Origin: Azotimanducus sp965220185
Lineage (GTDB): Bacteria; Pseudomonadota; Gammaproteobacteria; Pseudomonadales; Azotimanducaceae
Direction: 5' to 3'
DNA length: 64,000 bases
NCBI GenBank assembly: GCA_965220185.1
Contig: OZ244807.1
Coordinates: 1,612,001-1,676,000, forward strand
In this document: one piece after another, positions 26,076 to 35,155 of the stretch
How positions within the stretch are numbered: the first letter of the stretch is position 1
Layout of the letters: each line of letters starts with the position of its first letter
Position numbers and translations under genes: made by a program
The notes under the pieces: model-generated
Told to the model about the DNA's origin: nothing
Seen by the model: the letters and a program-made list of their open reading frames with translations, nothing else
The model's database searches: none

Positions 26076-27599
26076 ATGTGCGGCGTCGTCGGAATCGTCT
26101 CAAGCTCGCCGGTCAATCAGCTGCTCTATCAGTCCCTGCTGCTCTTGCAGCATCGTGGACAGGATGCTGCTGGCATTGTCACGAGCGATGGCCGCAAAAT
26201 GTATCTACGCAAATCGAACGGCCTCGTTCGCGATGTGTTCCTGCAGCGGCACATGGATCATCTCGCTGGCAACATGGGTGTCGCCCATGTGCGCTACCCG
26301 ACGGCAGGCACCGCAAGTTCAGCCGAAGCGCAGCCAATGTATGTCAATTCCCCATTCGGCATCGCGCTTGGCCACAATGGCAATATCATCGATAGCGGGC
26401 GGCTTGCGAGAGAAATACGCGAACGCCAGCACAGGCACCTCAACACAGACTCTGACTCCGAAGTCCTCTTGAACGTGCTGGCGGCCGAACTTGCAGCGGC
26501 GCATGCAGCCGGTCCGCTCGGGACGAACCAGTTGTTTGATGCGGTGTCCAAGCTTCATGAGCGATGCTTGGGCGGCTATGCCATGGTCGCGCTCATCCTC
26601 GGGTTTGGCGTGCTCGGCATTCGCGATCCACGCGGCATACGTCCGCTTGTGCTTGGCAAGCGCGAGACTGCGGTCGGCGACGATTGGATGCTCGCATCTG
26701 AATCGACCGCGCTGACCAACCTTGGTTTTCAACTGGTCAGGGATCTCGAGCCAGGTGAGGCTGTCCTGCTGAGAAGCGATGGGCAGATTCGCTCGCGCGT
26801 CCCGGTCGAGAAGCAGGCGCACTCGCCGTGTATTTTTGAGTATGTCTACCTCGCACGTCCTGATTCGCTGATGGATGGCGTTTCTGTCTATCGCTCGCGC
26901 CTTGAGATGGGCGAGCGCCTTGCGCATCAAGTGCGCCAGCGTGTCACCACTTCGGAAGAGCGCATCGATGCCGTGGTGCCAGTGCCTGAATCAGGCTCGA
27001 CGTCGGCGCGGGCGCTCAGCGAGGCGCTTGGCGTGCCCTGTCGGGACGCGATCGTGCGCAACCGGTACATTGGCCGCACCTTCATCATGCCTGAGCAAGG
27101 CGAGCGACAAACCTCTGTCAGGCGCAAATTTAGCATCATCGGCGACGAACTCGATGGTCGCAATGTGCTGCTTGTCGATGATTCGCTTGTTCGCGGCACA
27201 ACGAGCTCGCAGATCATTCAACTGGTGCGCAGCGCTGGGGCCAAGCGCGTCTATATGGCGCTTGCGGCGCCGCCGATTCGTTATCCCAATCTGTATGGCA
27301 TTGACATGCCAGCACAGCATGAATTTGTCGCGCACGGCAAAACAGAAGCGCAAATTGCAGCCGCCATTGGCGCCGACAAGGTCATCTATCAACGGCTTGA
27401 GGACCTTGTGAGCAGTGTGCGGAGCGCGGGCGGCAAGATGACCACATTTGATTGCTCGGTGTTCAACGGCGAGTACGTGACTGGCGGCGTGAGCGCAGCG
27501 ACCTTCGGGCGGCTCGCACGCGAGCGCAGCAATTCGGCGAAGCGCACAGCACGGGCCATTCACGACCCTGACCTCGTCGAAATTCATAATCACGCATGA
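26076..27599 (+). CDS. purF: Amidophosphoribosyltransferase
   Basis: First committed step of purine synthesis: PRPP plus glutamine to phosphoribosylamine. I start at ATG 26076, so that Met removal exposes the N-terminal nucleophile Cys (MCGVVGIVSSSPVNQLLYQS). An in-frame GTG at 26067 overlaps the cvpA stop (GTGA) and would add three residues before it. The 507-residue product has LLLQHRGQDAAGIVT, MGVAHVRYPTAGT, LGHNGNI, and the PRPP loop NVLLVDDSLVRGTTSSQII near residue 370. No Fe-S ligand pattern is obvious, as in the E. coli type. It overlaps the next gene by 4 bp. Confidence 0.96.
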   Translation: MCGVVGIVSSSPVNQLLYQSLLLLQHRGQDAAGIVTSDGRKMYLRKSNGLVRDVFLQRHMDHLAGNMGVAHVRYPTAGTASSAEAQPMYVNSPFGIALGHNGNIIDSGRLAREIRERQHRHLNTDSDSEVLLNVLAAELAAAHAAGPLGTNQLFDAVSKLHERCLGGYAMVALILGFGVLGIRDPRGIRPLVLGKRETAVGDDWMLASESTALTNLGFQLVRDLEPGEAVLLRSDGQIRSRVPVEKQAHSPCIFEYVYLARPDSLMDGVSVYRSRLEMGERLAHQVRQRVTTSEERIDAVVPVPESGSTSARALSEALGVPCRDAIVRNRYIGRTFIMPEQGERQTSVRRKFSIIGDELDGRNVLLVDDSLVRGTTSSQIIQLVRSAGAKRVYMALAAPPIRYPNLYGIDMPAQHEFVAHGKTEAQIAAAIGADKVIYQRLEDLVSSVRSAGGKMTTFDCSVFNGEYVTGGVSAATFGRLARERSNSAKRTARAIHDPDLVEIHNHA

Positions 27600-28054
27600 A
27601 TGATTCGCCTTGCATCGGCATTTGCAGCACAACCTACGGCGATTTCGTGTGTCGCGGCTGTAAGCGCTTCGCGCATGAAGTCACGGGCTGGAATCGATAT
27701 GCCGATGCCCAGCGCGAAGTCGTTTGGGAACGGCTCTCCAAGTTGTTGATGCAGAGCATTCAGGACCATCTGGCGCTTGATCGGCGCATGGCGTATCCGG
27801 AGGAATCGGCGCACGAAATTCTTGCCAGCCTCAAGGCCGAGGTCTCACGCGATGCGAGGCAAGACCTAGCGGCCTGCCTCAAACGCGTTGGTCTCGCGCA
27901 ACAACTGCGCAATAGATCATCGATCAACAGCTTGCCAGGGCTGCTCTTGGCTATCGAGAATGCCTTTTTGATGCGCAGCGAAGCCCACTACGAACACAGC
28001 TTTTCCACCACCTTGGATGTCGCAGTGCTGCATCGTGAAGAAGACCTTCCCTAA
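27596..28054 (+). CDS. DUF1289-domain protein
   Basis: A 152-residue protein whose first 50 residues are a DUF1289 module: SPCIGICSTTYGDFVCRGCK followed by RFAHEVTGWNRYADAQREVV. Its four cysteines (C6, C10, C19, C22 approximately) look like a metal or Fe-S site. The remaining 100 residues are helical and not recognised; longer versions of this family exist in gammaproteobacteria. Function is unknown. The ATGA overlap with purF indicates coupled translation. The gene ends 28 bp before the convergent folD. Confidence 0.8.
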   Translation: MNDSPCIGICSTTYGDFVCRGCKRFAHEVTGWNRYADAQREVVWERLSKLLMQSIQDHLALDRRMAYPEESAHEILASLKAEVSRDARQDLAACLKRVGLAQQLRNRSSINSLPGLLLAIENAFLMRSEAHYEHSFSTTLDVAVLHREEDLP

Positions 28055-28082
28055 TGCTTGTCGTGATGGCTCTGGGCGCAAG

Positions 28083-28949
28083 TCAGGCGTTCTGAAGGGC
28101 GAGCCGTCGCTCGGCAGCAATCACTGCGTTCTGCAGAAGCGCGGCGCGCGTCATAGGGCCGACGCCGCCCGGCACGGGCGTAATCCAGCTCGCTCGCTTC
28201 TTCGCTTCCTCGAACTCGACATCGCCATGCAATCGCCCGTCCTTGTCACGGACAATGGTGATGTCGATGACGATGGCGCCGGGTCGAATCCAGTCGCCTT
28301 TGACGATGCCGCGCTGTCCGCTTGCCGCGACAAGGACTTCAGCACCTTGCACCAGCTCTTTCAGATGTGACGTGAAGCGGTGTGCAACGGTGACCGTGCA
28401 GCCAGCGAGCAGCAGTTCGAGCGCCATTGGGCGCCCCACATGATTCGAGGCGCCAATGATCAGCGCGCGCTTGCCGAGAATTGGTACATCGGTGCTGTCA
28501 ATGAGCTGCATCACGCCTTTCGGCGTGCAGCAGCGAAGTACCGGCCTGCGAAGCGCGAGCATGCCAAGGTTGTAGGGATGAAAGCCGTCGACATCCTTGT
28601 CCGCGCGAATGACCTCTAAGGCTTCGATGGGGTTCACGCCGCGCGGCAGCGGATTCTGCAGCAGGATGCCATCGACCGACTCGTCTTGGTTGAGACGCTG
28701 AAGAAGACTGTAGAGTTCGCCGCGCGGCATCGCAGCAGGGAGTTCATGGAGAAGCGAGTCAATGCCCACCTCGGCGCAGTCAGCGCGTTTCAAGCGCACA
28801 TAGATCTGCGAAGCGGGGTCTTCACCGACAATGATGACGGCGACTTTGGGCGCTCGGCCCGCCTTCGCTTGGAAGTCCGCGATGCGTCCTTTCAGGCTGG
28901 CTCGAATATTTTCGGCGAGTTTGTTTCCGTCGATGATATTGGCTGTCAT
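28083..28949 (-). CDS. folD: Bifunctional methylenetetrahydrofolate dehydrogenase / cyclohydrolase
   Basis: Interconverts 5,10-methylene-THF and 10-formyl-THF, supplying one-carbon units for purines. The 288-residue product starts at ATG 28949 (MTANIIDGNKLAENIRASLK), which overlaps the bpt stop (ATGA). SQIYVRLKRADCAEVGID near residue 50 has the catalytic Lys region. GILLQNPLPRGVNPIEALEV near 95, DVDGFHPYNLGMLA near 125 and the NADP site IIGASNHVGRPMALELLLAG near 165 follow. The C-terminal signature PVPGGVGPMTRAALLQN is present. SNHVGRP deviates from the usual S-x-I/V-V-G-x-P only slightly. Confidence 0.95.
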   Translation of the reverse strand: MTANIIDGNKLAENIRASLKGRIADFQAKAGRAPKVAVIIVGEDPASQIYVRLKRADCAEVGIDSLLHELPAAMPRGELYSLLQRLNQDESVDGILLQNPLPRGVNPIEALEVIRADKDVDGFHPYNLGMLALRRPVLRCCTPKGVMQLIDSTDVPILGKRALIIGASNHVGRPMALELLLAGCTVTVAHRFTSHLKELVQGAEVLVAASGQRGIVKGDWIRPGAIVIDITIVRDKDGRLHGDVEFEEAKKRASWITPVPGGVGPMTRAALLQNAVIAAERRLALQNA

Positions 28950-29680
28950 GGATGTCTTCCGGCGTGCGCATCGCAAATCGCCCAGCGGCCGTCCGCTGTC
29001 AATTGCTCGCTTGGTGAAAAGTCCAGTTTGTAGTGCATCTTCACGTGCCCGTTGATCCAATAGCCAAGGTAGAGGTAGCGCTTGCCGCACAGCTTGGAGA
29101 GCGCCGCTTGCGCTAGGATTGAATAGATGCCGAGGCTGCGCGCCCGCTGCTCAGGGTCGTAGAAGGTGTAGACGGCGGTTGCCGCGTCACCCACCACATC
29201 GGTCACAGCAACGCTGAGCACCCGGCGGCCGTGGTAGACGCACAGGAACAGTGACCGGCTCCATCGGCTCAGGAGGAAGTTGCGAAACTGCGTGCGAGAC
29301 GGCGGGCACATTTCGCTTCCCGAATGCCGCGTCAAGACATAGCGTTGATAGAGCTGATACCAGTCCTCGCGAAAGGCGGGCGAACGCACCTTGATGGCGA
29401 GGTCTTGGTTTTTGCCCCATATGCGCCGGTGTCGGCGGCGAGGCGCGAACTCATGCACATTCAGGCGGACAGGCACGCACGCATTGCAGTCGGGACAGCA
29501 GGGCTTGAAGAGGTGGTCTCCGGTGCGGCGAAAGCCAGCGCGTGTCAGCAGCGTCGCTTCGTCGCTGCTTGGCGCGTGCGCAGGGTCCAGAAACACGCTG
29601 CGCGCGTCGCGTTCGGCGAGGTAGGAGCAGGCATGCGTATCGGTGATGCCGAATTTCATTTCGCTCAACGAGACTTTCAT
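28946..29680 (-). CDS. bpt: Aspartate/glutamate leucyltransferase (N-end rule)
   Basis: Transfers leucine from Leu-tRNA to proteins with N-terminal Asp or Glu, marking them for ClpS/ClpAP. I use ATG 29680, which overlaps the aat stop (ATGA); ATG 29692 would add four residues. The 244-residue product has the conserved cysteine cluster HLFKPCCPDCNACVPVRLNV near residue 60, SRTQFRNFLLSRW near 135, YTFYDPEQRARSLGIYSILA near 175, and YLYLGYWINGHVKMHYK near 210. These are typical of the ATE/Bpt family. It is coupled to aat upstream and folD downstream. Confidence 0.92.
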   Translation of the reverse strand: MKVSLSEMKFGITDTHACSYLAERDARSVFLDPAHAPSSDEATLLTRAGFRRTGDHLFKPCCPDCNACVPVRLNVHEFAPRRRHRRIWGKNQDLAIKVRSPAFREDWYQLYQRYVLTRHSGSEMCPPSRTQFRNFLLSRWSRSLFLCVYHGRRVLSVAVTDVVGDAATAVYTFYDPEQRARSLGIYSILAQAALSKLCGKRYLYLGYWINGHVKMHYKLDFSPSEQLTADGRWAICDAHAGRHP

Positions 29681-30360
29681 GCGAGCTGCCATCTGCGCGT
29701 CCTGTAATGGTCTTTAAGTCGCGCCAGATATGCTGTCCTCGACATTTCAGAGGCTCCGAGCGAGGCGAAAAAATCAGTGCGAAACTGGCAGTCAATCAAG
29801 CTGCATCCGAGTTTCGGCAGCTGCTCACACAGATGAAGGAGTGCGCATTTGGATGCATCGCTGCGGTGCGTGAAGAGTGATTCTCCGGAGAACACGCCGC
29901 CCACGGCGACACCATAGAGTCCGCCGACAAGCTCACCGTCAAACCAGGTCTCGAACGAATGCGCGAAGCCTTGCCGATGCAATTCAAGGTAGGCGCGTTG
30001 CATGCTTGGCGTAATCCACGTGGTGCGCGAGCTGGCTCTTGGTTTCGCGCAGTTGCTGATGACCGCTTCAAACGCCTGATTCGAGGTCACTTGATATTCA
30101 GCCCGGCGCAGACGCTTCTTGAATGAACGCGACAGATGCATGGCGTCGGGAAAAAGTACTGCGCGCGGATCCGGAGACCACCAAAGCACCATCTGCTCAT
30201 CATCGTCGAACATTGGAAACAAGCCACTGGCATAGGCGCTCAGCAGCCTTGACGTTGACAGGGTGCCGCCGACGACAACGAGGTCATCATCCGGCCACAG
30301 GTCCGGATGTGGAAAAGGTTGGTTCCATCGAATCCAGCAAGGCGCTTTGGGTTCAGACAT
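29677..30360 (-). CDS. aat: Leucyl/phenylalanyl-tRNA-protein transferase
   Basis: Adds Leu or Phe to N-terminal Lys or Arg, creating N-degrons. The start is ATG 30360 (MSEPKAPCWIRWNQPFPHPD), 227 residues; upstream in-frame ATGs add 14 residues with no family resemblance. FPMFDDDEQMVLWWSPDPRA near residue 55 (family: FPW...PxxWWSPDPR), WITPSMQRAYLELHRQGFAH near 115, ETWFDGELVGGLYGVAVGGV near 140, and FSGESLFTHRSDASKCAL near 165 are all diagnostic. With bpt it forms a complete N-end-rule transferase pair; clpS is not in the window. Confidence 0.94.
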   Translation of the reverse strand: MSEPKAPCWIRWNQPFPHPDLWPDDDLVVVGGTLSTSRLLSAYASGLFPMFDDDEQMVLWWSPDPRAVLFPDAMHLSRSFKKRLRRAEYQVTSNQAFEAVISNCAKPRASSRTTWITPSMQRAYLELHRQGFAHSFETWFDGELVGGLYGVAVGGVFSGESLFTHRSDASKCALLHLCEQLPKLGCSLIDCQFRTDFFASLGASEMSRTAYLARLKDHYRTRRWQLA

Positions 30361-30449
30361 GCGAGCAAGTGCTCTTGACAGGCACATGGGCATTATAGGC
30401 ACGAGCGCATTGCTAAAATACGCTCTCCAAGCATGATCATCCAGCGATT

Positions 30450-32708
30450 TTGAACTTCCCTTTCAAAGCGCCAGAAGCGAGATTCCGAGCGCGCGAAGCC
30501 TATGCTATCGGCGTCTGGGCACTTGCGCTCTATATTTCTGCAGCGCTCTTCACTTGGAGCGCTGAAGATACAATCTGGCTGCAGGCATTTTCAGGCGGCG
30601 AGGTGCGCAATCTCATGGGAGCGCTTGGGATATTTGTCGGAGACAGCCTGCTGCTCGTGTTCGGATTCGCCGTCTGGGTGATACCGGTGGTGCTCGCCTA
30701 CATCGGCGTGCATTTGATACGGCGCGAATCCTCAAGCCTTGACTGGCGGCGCATCGGTCGCATGTCAGTCGCATGGTTGGTGCTGCTTGTCGCCGCAAGC
30801 GGCCTGGCCGAACTCTCACTGCTGCCCGACGGACAGCTGCGCCAAGGTGCAGGCGGCGTGCTTGGAAGCCTGCTGTCAACCCTGCTGACTGCTGTGGTCG
30901 GTGTCATGGGCACCGCACTGCTACTGATCGTTGTGGCTGGCATCGCTCTGCAGTTCGTGTTTAATTTTTCATGGCTGCATGTCTGCGGTGTGCTTGGCAT
31001 CGCCATTGAACGAGGCATTGAATTCGCCTTCGATCACGCTGCGAACTATTGGCGGAAACTGCGCGCTGAAATCGTGAAGAGCCTCACGCAGCCGGCTGCG
31101 AACGCGAGCAGGAAGCGAAAGCCGCCTGAGATGCCAGCGCAGCCTCTCGACGCGCCGCGAGCGCCAGCTGCAAAGCCAGAGATCCGCAAGACAGAGCCTT
31201 CCGCGCCTGTGCCGGTGCAAGGCAGCTTGATCGCAGCCGATTCACTTGAAGAGCTGCCGCCGCTCGAAGTGCTCGATCAAGTTCAGCCGGACGATGGCAT
31301 CGACTACGACGATGAGTCCCTGCAAACCCTCTCCGCGCTGCTCGAATCGAAGCTTCGCGAGTTCGGCATCGATGCCAAGGTCAGGAACGTCGTGCAAGGA
31401 CCGGTCATCACGCGCTATGAACTCGAATTGGCGCCCGGCATCAAAAGCATAACCCTGCGCAACCTGCAGCGCGACCTCGCGCGTTCGCTCGCTGTGCAAA
31501 GCGTGCGCGTGGTCGATGTCATTGAGGGCAAGACCTATGTCGGGATTGAGCTGCCGAATCAGAAGCGCGAGGTCATTCGCCTGCGCACACTCTTGTCGTC
31601 GCCCGCCTTCAAGAAGCACAAGTCGCCGCTATTGATGGCGCTCGGCAAGGACACCAAGGGCGAGACGAGGGTTGCGGACATCGCCGATATGCCGCATCTA
31701 TTGATGGCAGGCACGACCGGATCAGGCAAGTCGGTTGCTATCAATGCCATGCTGCTGAGCATTCTCTACCGCGCCACGCCAGCGCAGGTACGGCTCATTC
31801 TGATCGACCCGAAAATGGTCGAATTGTCGGTCTATCAGAACATCCCGCACCTTCTGGCGCCGGTCATCACGGAAATGCCGGACACGGTGCGGGCGCTGCG
31901 CTGGTGCACTGGCGAGATGGACCGGCGCTATCAGCGAATGAACTCGCTCGGCGTGCGTTCGCTTGCCGCATTCAACGAGCGCATGAAGAAGCTCGACCAG
32001 ACGCAGCTGCGGGAGGCTGGCGCCGACGAAGATCGGACGCCGCTGCCGAGCATCCTGCTGGTCATCGACGAATTTGCCGATATGATGGCAGCGGTGCGCA
32101 AGCAGGTGGAGGAACCGATTGCGCGCCTGTCGGCCAAGGCGCGCGCTGCTGGCATTCATCTCGTGCTTGCGACGCAGCGCCCTTCAAAAGACGTCATCAC
32201 AGGTCTTATCAAGGCCAATGTCGCCACCCGCATCAGCTTTCAGGTGTCGCAGAAGGTCGATTCGATGGTCGTCCTCGACCAGATTGGCGCCGAGCAGTTG
32301 CTTGGGCGGGGCGACATGCTGTTTCGCTATCGCGGCCAGAACGCCGAACGATTGCATGGCGCCTTTGTCACTGATGACGAGGTCGCGCGCGTGGTGGAGG
32401 ACTGGTGCCGGCGCGGTGAACCGCAGTACCTTGCCGAGGTCACCGAGCCGCATGATGAACCAGACGATGAGGCGACTGCGCCCGGCGATGCCGTTGAAGG
32501 CGAAGACGAGCACTACGCCGCGGCTGTTGAACTGGTGCGCGAAACGAGGCGGGCGTCGATCTCGCTGGTGCAGCGGCAGTTTCGCATCGGCTACAACCGC
32601 GCCGCCAACATCATGGAAGCCATGCAGCGCGCTGGCATCGTCAGTGCGCCTGCGCACGACAATACACGGGAAGTGCTAGATGTCCAAAATCCACATCGGG
32701 ACAGCTAG
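30450..32708 (+). CDS. ftsK: DNA translocase FtsK, short-linker form
   Basis: Septal motor that moves chromosome ends and activates XerCD recombination. The start appears to be TTG 30450 (MNFPFKAPEARFRAREAYAI); no ATG fits. The 752-residue product has four membrane helices in the first 190 residues and a short linker (about 210-280). An alpha/beta motor domain follows, with Walker A GTTGSGKSVAIN near 421, PHLLAPVITEMPDTVRALRW near 470, LLVIDEFADMM near 535 and LVLATQRPSKDVITGLIKAN near 575. A C-terminal gamma winged helix (ISLVQRQFRIGYNRAANIME) recognises KOPS. The linker is far shorter than in the 1329-residue E. coli protein. lolA starts inside its 3' end. Confidence 0.95.
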   Translation: MNFPFKAPEARFRAREAYAIGVWALALYISAALFTWSAEDTIWLQAFSGGEVRNLMGALGIFVGDSLLLVFGFAVWVIPVVLAYIGVHLIRRESSSLDWRRIGRMSVAWLVLLVAASGLAELSLLPDGQLRQGAGGVLGSLLSTLLTAVVGVMGTALLLIVVAGIALQFVFNFSWLHVCGVLGIAIERGIEFAFDHAANYWRKLRAEIVKSLTQPAANASRKRKPPEMPAQPLDAPRAPAAKPEIRKTEPSAPVPVQGSLIAADSLEELPPLEVLDQVQPDDGIDYDDESLQTLSALLESKLREFGIDAKVRNVVQGPVITRYELELAPGIKSITLRNLQRDLARSLAVQSVRVVDVIEGKTYVGIELPNQKREVIRLRTLLSSPAFKKHKSPLLMALGKDTKGETRVADIADMPHLLMAGTTGSGKSVAINAMLLSILYRATPAQVRLILIDPKMVELSVYQNIPHLLAPVITEMPDTVRALRWCTGEMDRRYQRMNSLGVRSLAAFNERMKKLDQTQLREAGADEDRTPLPSILLVIDEFADMMAAVRKQVEEPIARLSAKARAAGIHLVLATQRPSKDVITGLIKANVATRISFQVSQKVDSMVVLDQIGAEQLLGRGDMLFRYRGQNAERLHGAFVTDDEVARVVEDWCRRGEPQYLAEVTEPHDEPDDEATAPGDAVEGEDEHYAAAVELVRETRRASISLVQRQFRIGYNRAANIMEAMQRAGIVSAPAHDNTREVLDVQNPHRDS

Positions 32709-33309
32709 TCTTCTATGCCTCGGCTTGGCACTTGCATGCGGTGGCGCGAGGGCCGAACCCGCCGAGCGCCTGTCTGAGGCCCTAAAGGCCATGCACTCTT
32801 TTTCTGCGAGTTTCCATCAGCGTGTGGAAAACGAATTCGGAAGCATGCTCGAAGAGTCCGAAGGCACCTTTCAGATGCGGCGGCCGCGCGCACTTCTGTG
32901 GCAAACCTACGCGCCTTTTCCGGTGGTGGTCTCGACCACCGACATGCATGTGCGCATCTACGATCAAGACCTTGCGCAGGTGACTGAGATGCGTCTCGAC
33001 GATGTCCTTGCAAGCACGCCTGCTGGCATCATCTTGACTGCTGGCGAACAGATGACTGAGATGTTTGAAGTCACGCAGCGTGGTGTGCGCGATGCCTCGG
33101 TCTATACATTAACGCCAGCTGTTGACGATGCCGAGTTCGTGCGCGTCGATATGGTGTTTGACCATGTTGGCTTGGCAGAATTGGACATAGAAGATGCCCT
33201 TGGCAATCGCACCAAAGTGCGCTTTGACGGCCGCCGAGTGAACGAGCCGATTGCTGATGAGGCATTTGAAGTCGTCTATCCTGACGGCGTTGATTGGGTG
33301 CGGCAGTAG
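32680..33309 (+). CDS. lolA: Outer-membrane lipoprotein carrier protein
   Basis: Periplasmic chaperone that carries lipoproteins from LolCDE to LolB. The 209-residue product starts at ATG 32680, overlapping ftsK by 29 bp, with a signal peptide at about 1-25 (SLLCLGLALACGGARA). Family blocks are MHSFSASFHQRVENEFGSML near residue 40, GTFQMRRPRALLWQTYAPFP near 62, VRIYDQDLAQVT near 90, and a C-terminal FEVVYPDGVDWV. The ftsK-lolA pairing is standard, but rarA, usually between lolA and serS, is missing. Confidence 0.93.
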   Translation: MSKIHIGTASLLCLGLALACGGARAEPAERLSEALKAMHSFSASFHQRVENEFGSMLEESEGTFQMRRPRALLWQTYAPFPVVVSTTDMHVRIYDQDLAQVTEMRLDDVLASTPAGIILTAGEQMTEMFEVTQRGVRDASVYTLTPAVDDAEFVRVDMVFDHVGLAELDIEDALGNRTKVRFDGRRVNEPIADEAFEVVYPDGVDWVRQ

Positions 33310-33346
33310 GCCGTACACTGCGCACCCCAAAACGCGAACCCCGCCC

Positions 33347-34645
33347 TTGCTCGACCTTCGGTTTGTCAGACAGAACCCGCAATTGGTGCGCGATGCCTTG
33401 GCTCGGCGCGGCGAGAAATTTGACCTTGAGCACTTCCGGCGACAGGAGCAGATGCGAAGAACGCTTACCGACCGCGCTGAGTCGCTGCGGCATGAACGCA
33501 ACGAAACGTCAAAGCGCATCGGGGAGATGAAGCGCGCTGGCGTCGATGCGAGTGCCGCCATCGAGAAGGCAGAGGCCGCACGAAGTGCCTTGAATGCAGC
33601 GAACACTGCGCTTGACAAATTTGACAGCACGTATTACACCGATATGCTCGGCTGGCCGAACCTGCCGGAGGCAGACGTGCCGGACGGTGCTTCGGATGCC
33701 GACAATGTCGAGGTTGGCACTTTCGGCGTGCCGCGAACCTTTGATTGGACGCCGCGCGATCATGTTGAGCTTGGCGCTGCGCTCGGACTTGAATTCGAGC
33801 GCGCATCAAGGCTTTCCGGTAGCCGGTTCGCGCTGCTCAGGGGAGCGCTCGCGCGCCTGAACCGCGCCCTCGCAACGTTCATGCTCGATGTGCATGTCGG
33901 CGAGCACGGCTATGAAGAAGTCAACGTGCCAGTGCTGGTGCGCCGCGAGATTCTGCAAGGCACCGGTCAGTTGCCCAAGTTCGAGCACGATCAGTTTCAT
34001 GTCGCGGGCGATGAGGGCATGTTCCTCATTCCAACGAGCGAAGTCCCCCTGACGAGCCTCTATCGCGATGAAATAATTGACATGAATCGACTGCCGCTCA
34101 AATTCGTCGCGCATTCTTTGTGTTTTCGGCGCGAGGCGGGCGCCTATGGCAAGGATACGCGCGGCATGATTCGCATGCACCAGTTCGAGAAGGTCGAGCT
34201 CGTGCAAATCGTGGCGCCGCAGGATTCTGCCGAGGCGCTTCACGCGCTGACGAAACATGCTGAGGTCGTGCTTGAACGCTTGGAACTGCCGTATCGAAAA
34301 ATGCTGCTCTGCGCTGGCGATCTTGGATTCTCGGCGGCCCGCACGTTCGACTTGGAAGTGTGGCTGCCATCGCAGAACCGCTACCGCGAGATTTCTTCTT
34401 GCAGCAATTGCCACGACTTTCAGGCACGGCGCATGGGCTGCCGGATACGTACCGAACCCGGCAAGAAAGGTGCGATCAGCTTTCCGCACACGCTCAATGG
34501 CTCAGGCGTGGCGATCGGCCGCTGCCTGATCGCTGTCATGGAGAATTTCCAGGATGCAGATGGCAATGTCGTCATCCCTGATGCCTTGCGGCCGTACATG
34601 GGCGGTGCTGAAAAGCTCTTGGCGAAGCCAGCTACCAGGAAATAA
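33347..34645 (+). CDS. serS: Seryl-tRNA synthetase
   Basis: Charges tRNA-Ser (and tRNA-Sec where present). The start is TTG 33347 (MLDLRFVRQNPQLVRDALAR), which reproduces the universal N-terminus; the upstream frame overlaps lolA and is not homologous. The 432-residue product has the long antiparallel coiled-coil arm at about 30-105, class II motif 2 FRREAGAYGKDTRGMIRMHQ near residue 265, EISSCSNCHDFQARRMG near 350, and motif 3 NGSGVAIGRCLIAVMEN near 385. Its last 14 bp overlap the convergent tusB end. Confidence 0.95.
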   Translation: MLDLRFVRQNPQLVRDALARRGEKFDLEHFRRQEQMRRTLTDRAESLRHERNETSKRIGEMKRAGVDASAAIEKAEAARSALNAANTALDKFDSTYYTDMLGWPNLPEADVPDGASDADNVEVGTFGVPRTFDWTPRDHVELGAALGLEFERASRLSGSRFALLRGALARLNRALATFMLDVHVGEHGYEEVNVPVLVRREILQGTGQLPKFEHDQFHVAGDEGMFLIPTSEVPLTSLYRDEIIDMNRLPLKFVAHSLCFRREAGAYGKDTRGMIRMHQFEKVELVQIVAPQDSAEALHALTKHAEVVLERLELPYRKMLLCAGDLGFSAARTFDLEVWLPSQNRYREISSCSNCHDFQARRMGCRIRTEPGKKGAISFPHTLNGSGVAIGRCLIAVMENFQDADGNVVIPDALRPYMGGAEKLLAKPATRK

Positions 34646-34856
34646 CACCATCGCTTTCGGCGACGAGTGAGACAAGTTTCGGATAGCCAATTTCATCAAG
34701 AATGAGCAGCGCCGCTTCGCCCGCGGCTCGATTGTTATCGAGAATCTCTTGGCTGAGTCTGTGGCTTGCCTCGAACTCCATCAGCACGACCTTGTCATGA
34801 GAGGCCACTGAATTAGCGGGCGGCGCGCGACTTGTTACGAGATGCAGACGCATCAT
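34632..34856 (-). CDS. tusB: Sulfur relay protein TusB/DsrH-like
   Basis: Third subunit of the TusBCD (DsrEFH) sulfur-transfer complex. This 74-residue protein has the family pattern MMRLHLVTSRAPPANSVA, an ALLILDEIGY core, and the C-terminal SDGVISW that matches the usual V-V-S-W/Y ending. It contains no cysteine at all; sulfur-oxidiser DsrH proteins normally have one, so this looks like the TusB (tRNA thiolation) branch. It overlaps tusC by 4 bp and the serS 3' end by 14 bp. Being short, the call depends largely on context. Confidence 0.8.
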   Translation of the reverse strand: MMRLHLVTSRAPPANSVASHDKVVLMEFEASHRLSQEILDNNRAAGEAALLILDEIGYPKLVSLVAESDGVISW

Positions 34857-35155
34857 GCCACCAGGATGTGCTGATGGCTGGTGAGCACCTGCATGGCTTG
34901 CTCGCTCGATAGCACCTCGATGCGCGCTCTCGGCGCTGGCGCGCAGGTGAAGATGCGGGCAAAATCATCTGGCGAGCCCGACTCGAAGAGCTTCTCGAAA
35001 TGGGAGGGGCGCAGAAGCTCGGCGCCATCACCTTCAAACATCACACTGACATCCATATCGAAAGCACCGCACACAAGCGCAGCATCGATGGCTTCGCGAG
35101 CGTGCATGCGTCTCTCAAGGCCGGAGCGCACAATGAGCAGTAGATTTGGCTTCAT
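34853..35155 (-). CDS. tusC: Sulfur relay protein TusC/DsrF-like
   Basis: Middle subunit of the TusBCD hexamer. ATG 35155 overlaps the tusD stop (ATGA) and gives 100 residues: MKPNLLLIVRSGLERRMHAR, EAIDAALVCGAFDMDVSVMF, EGDGAELL near residue 45, and a C-terminal LTSHQHILVA. The pattern of an R-x-x-P/G...A-x-E-A-ID-ALV-AAF-D is diagnostic of TusC/DsrF. Cysteines are present at about 31 and 74. The longer frame upstream lies inside tusD and is not used. Confidence 0.85.
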   Translation of the reverse strand: MKPNLLLIVRSGLERRMHAREAIDAALVCGAFDMDVSVMFEGDGAELLRPSHFEKLFESGSPDDFARIFTCAPAPRARIEVLSSEQAMQVLTSHQHILVA

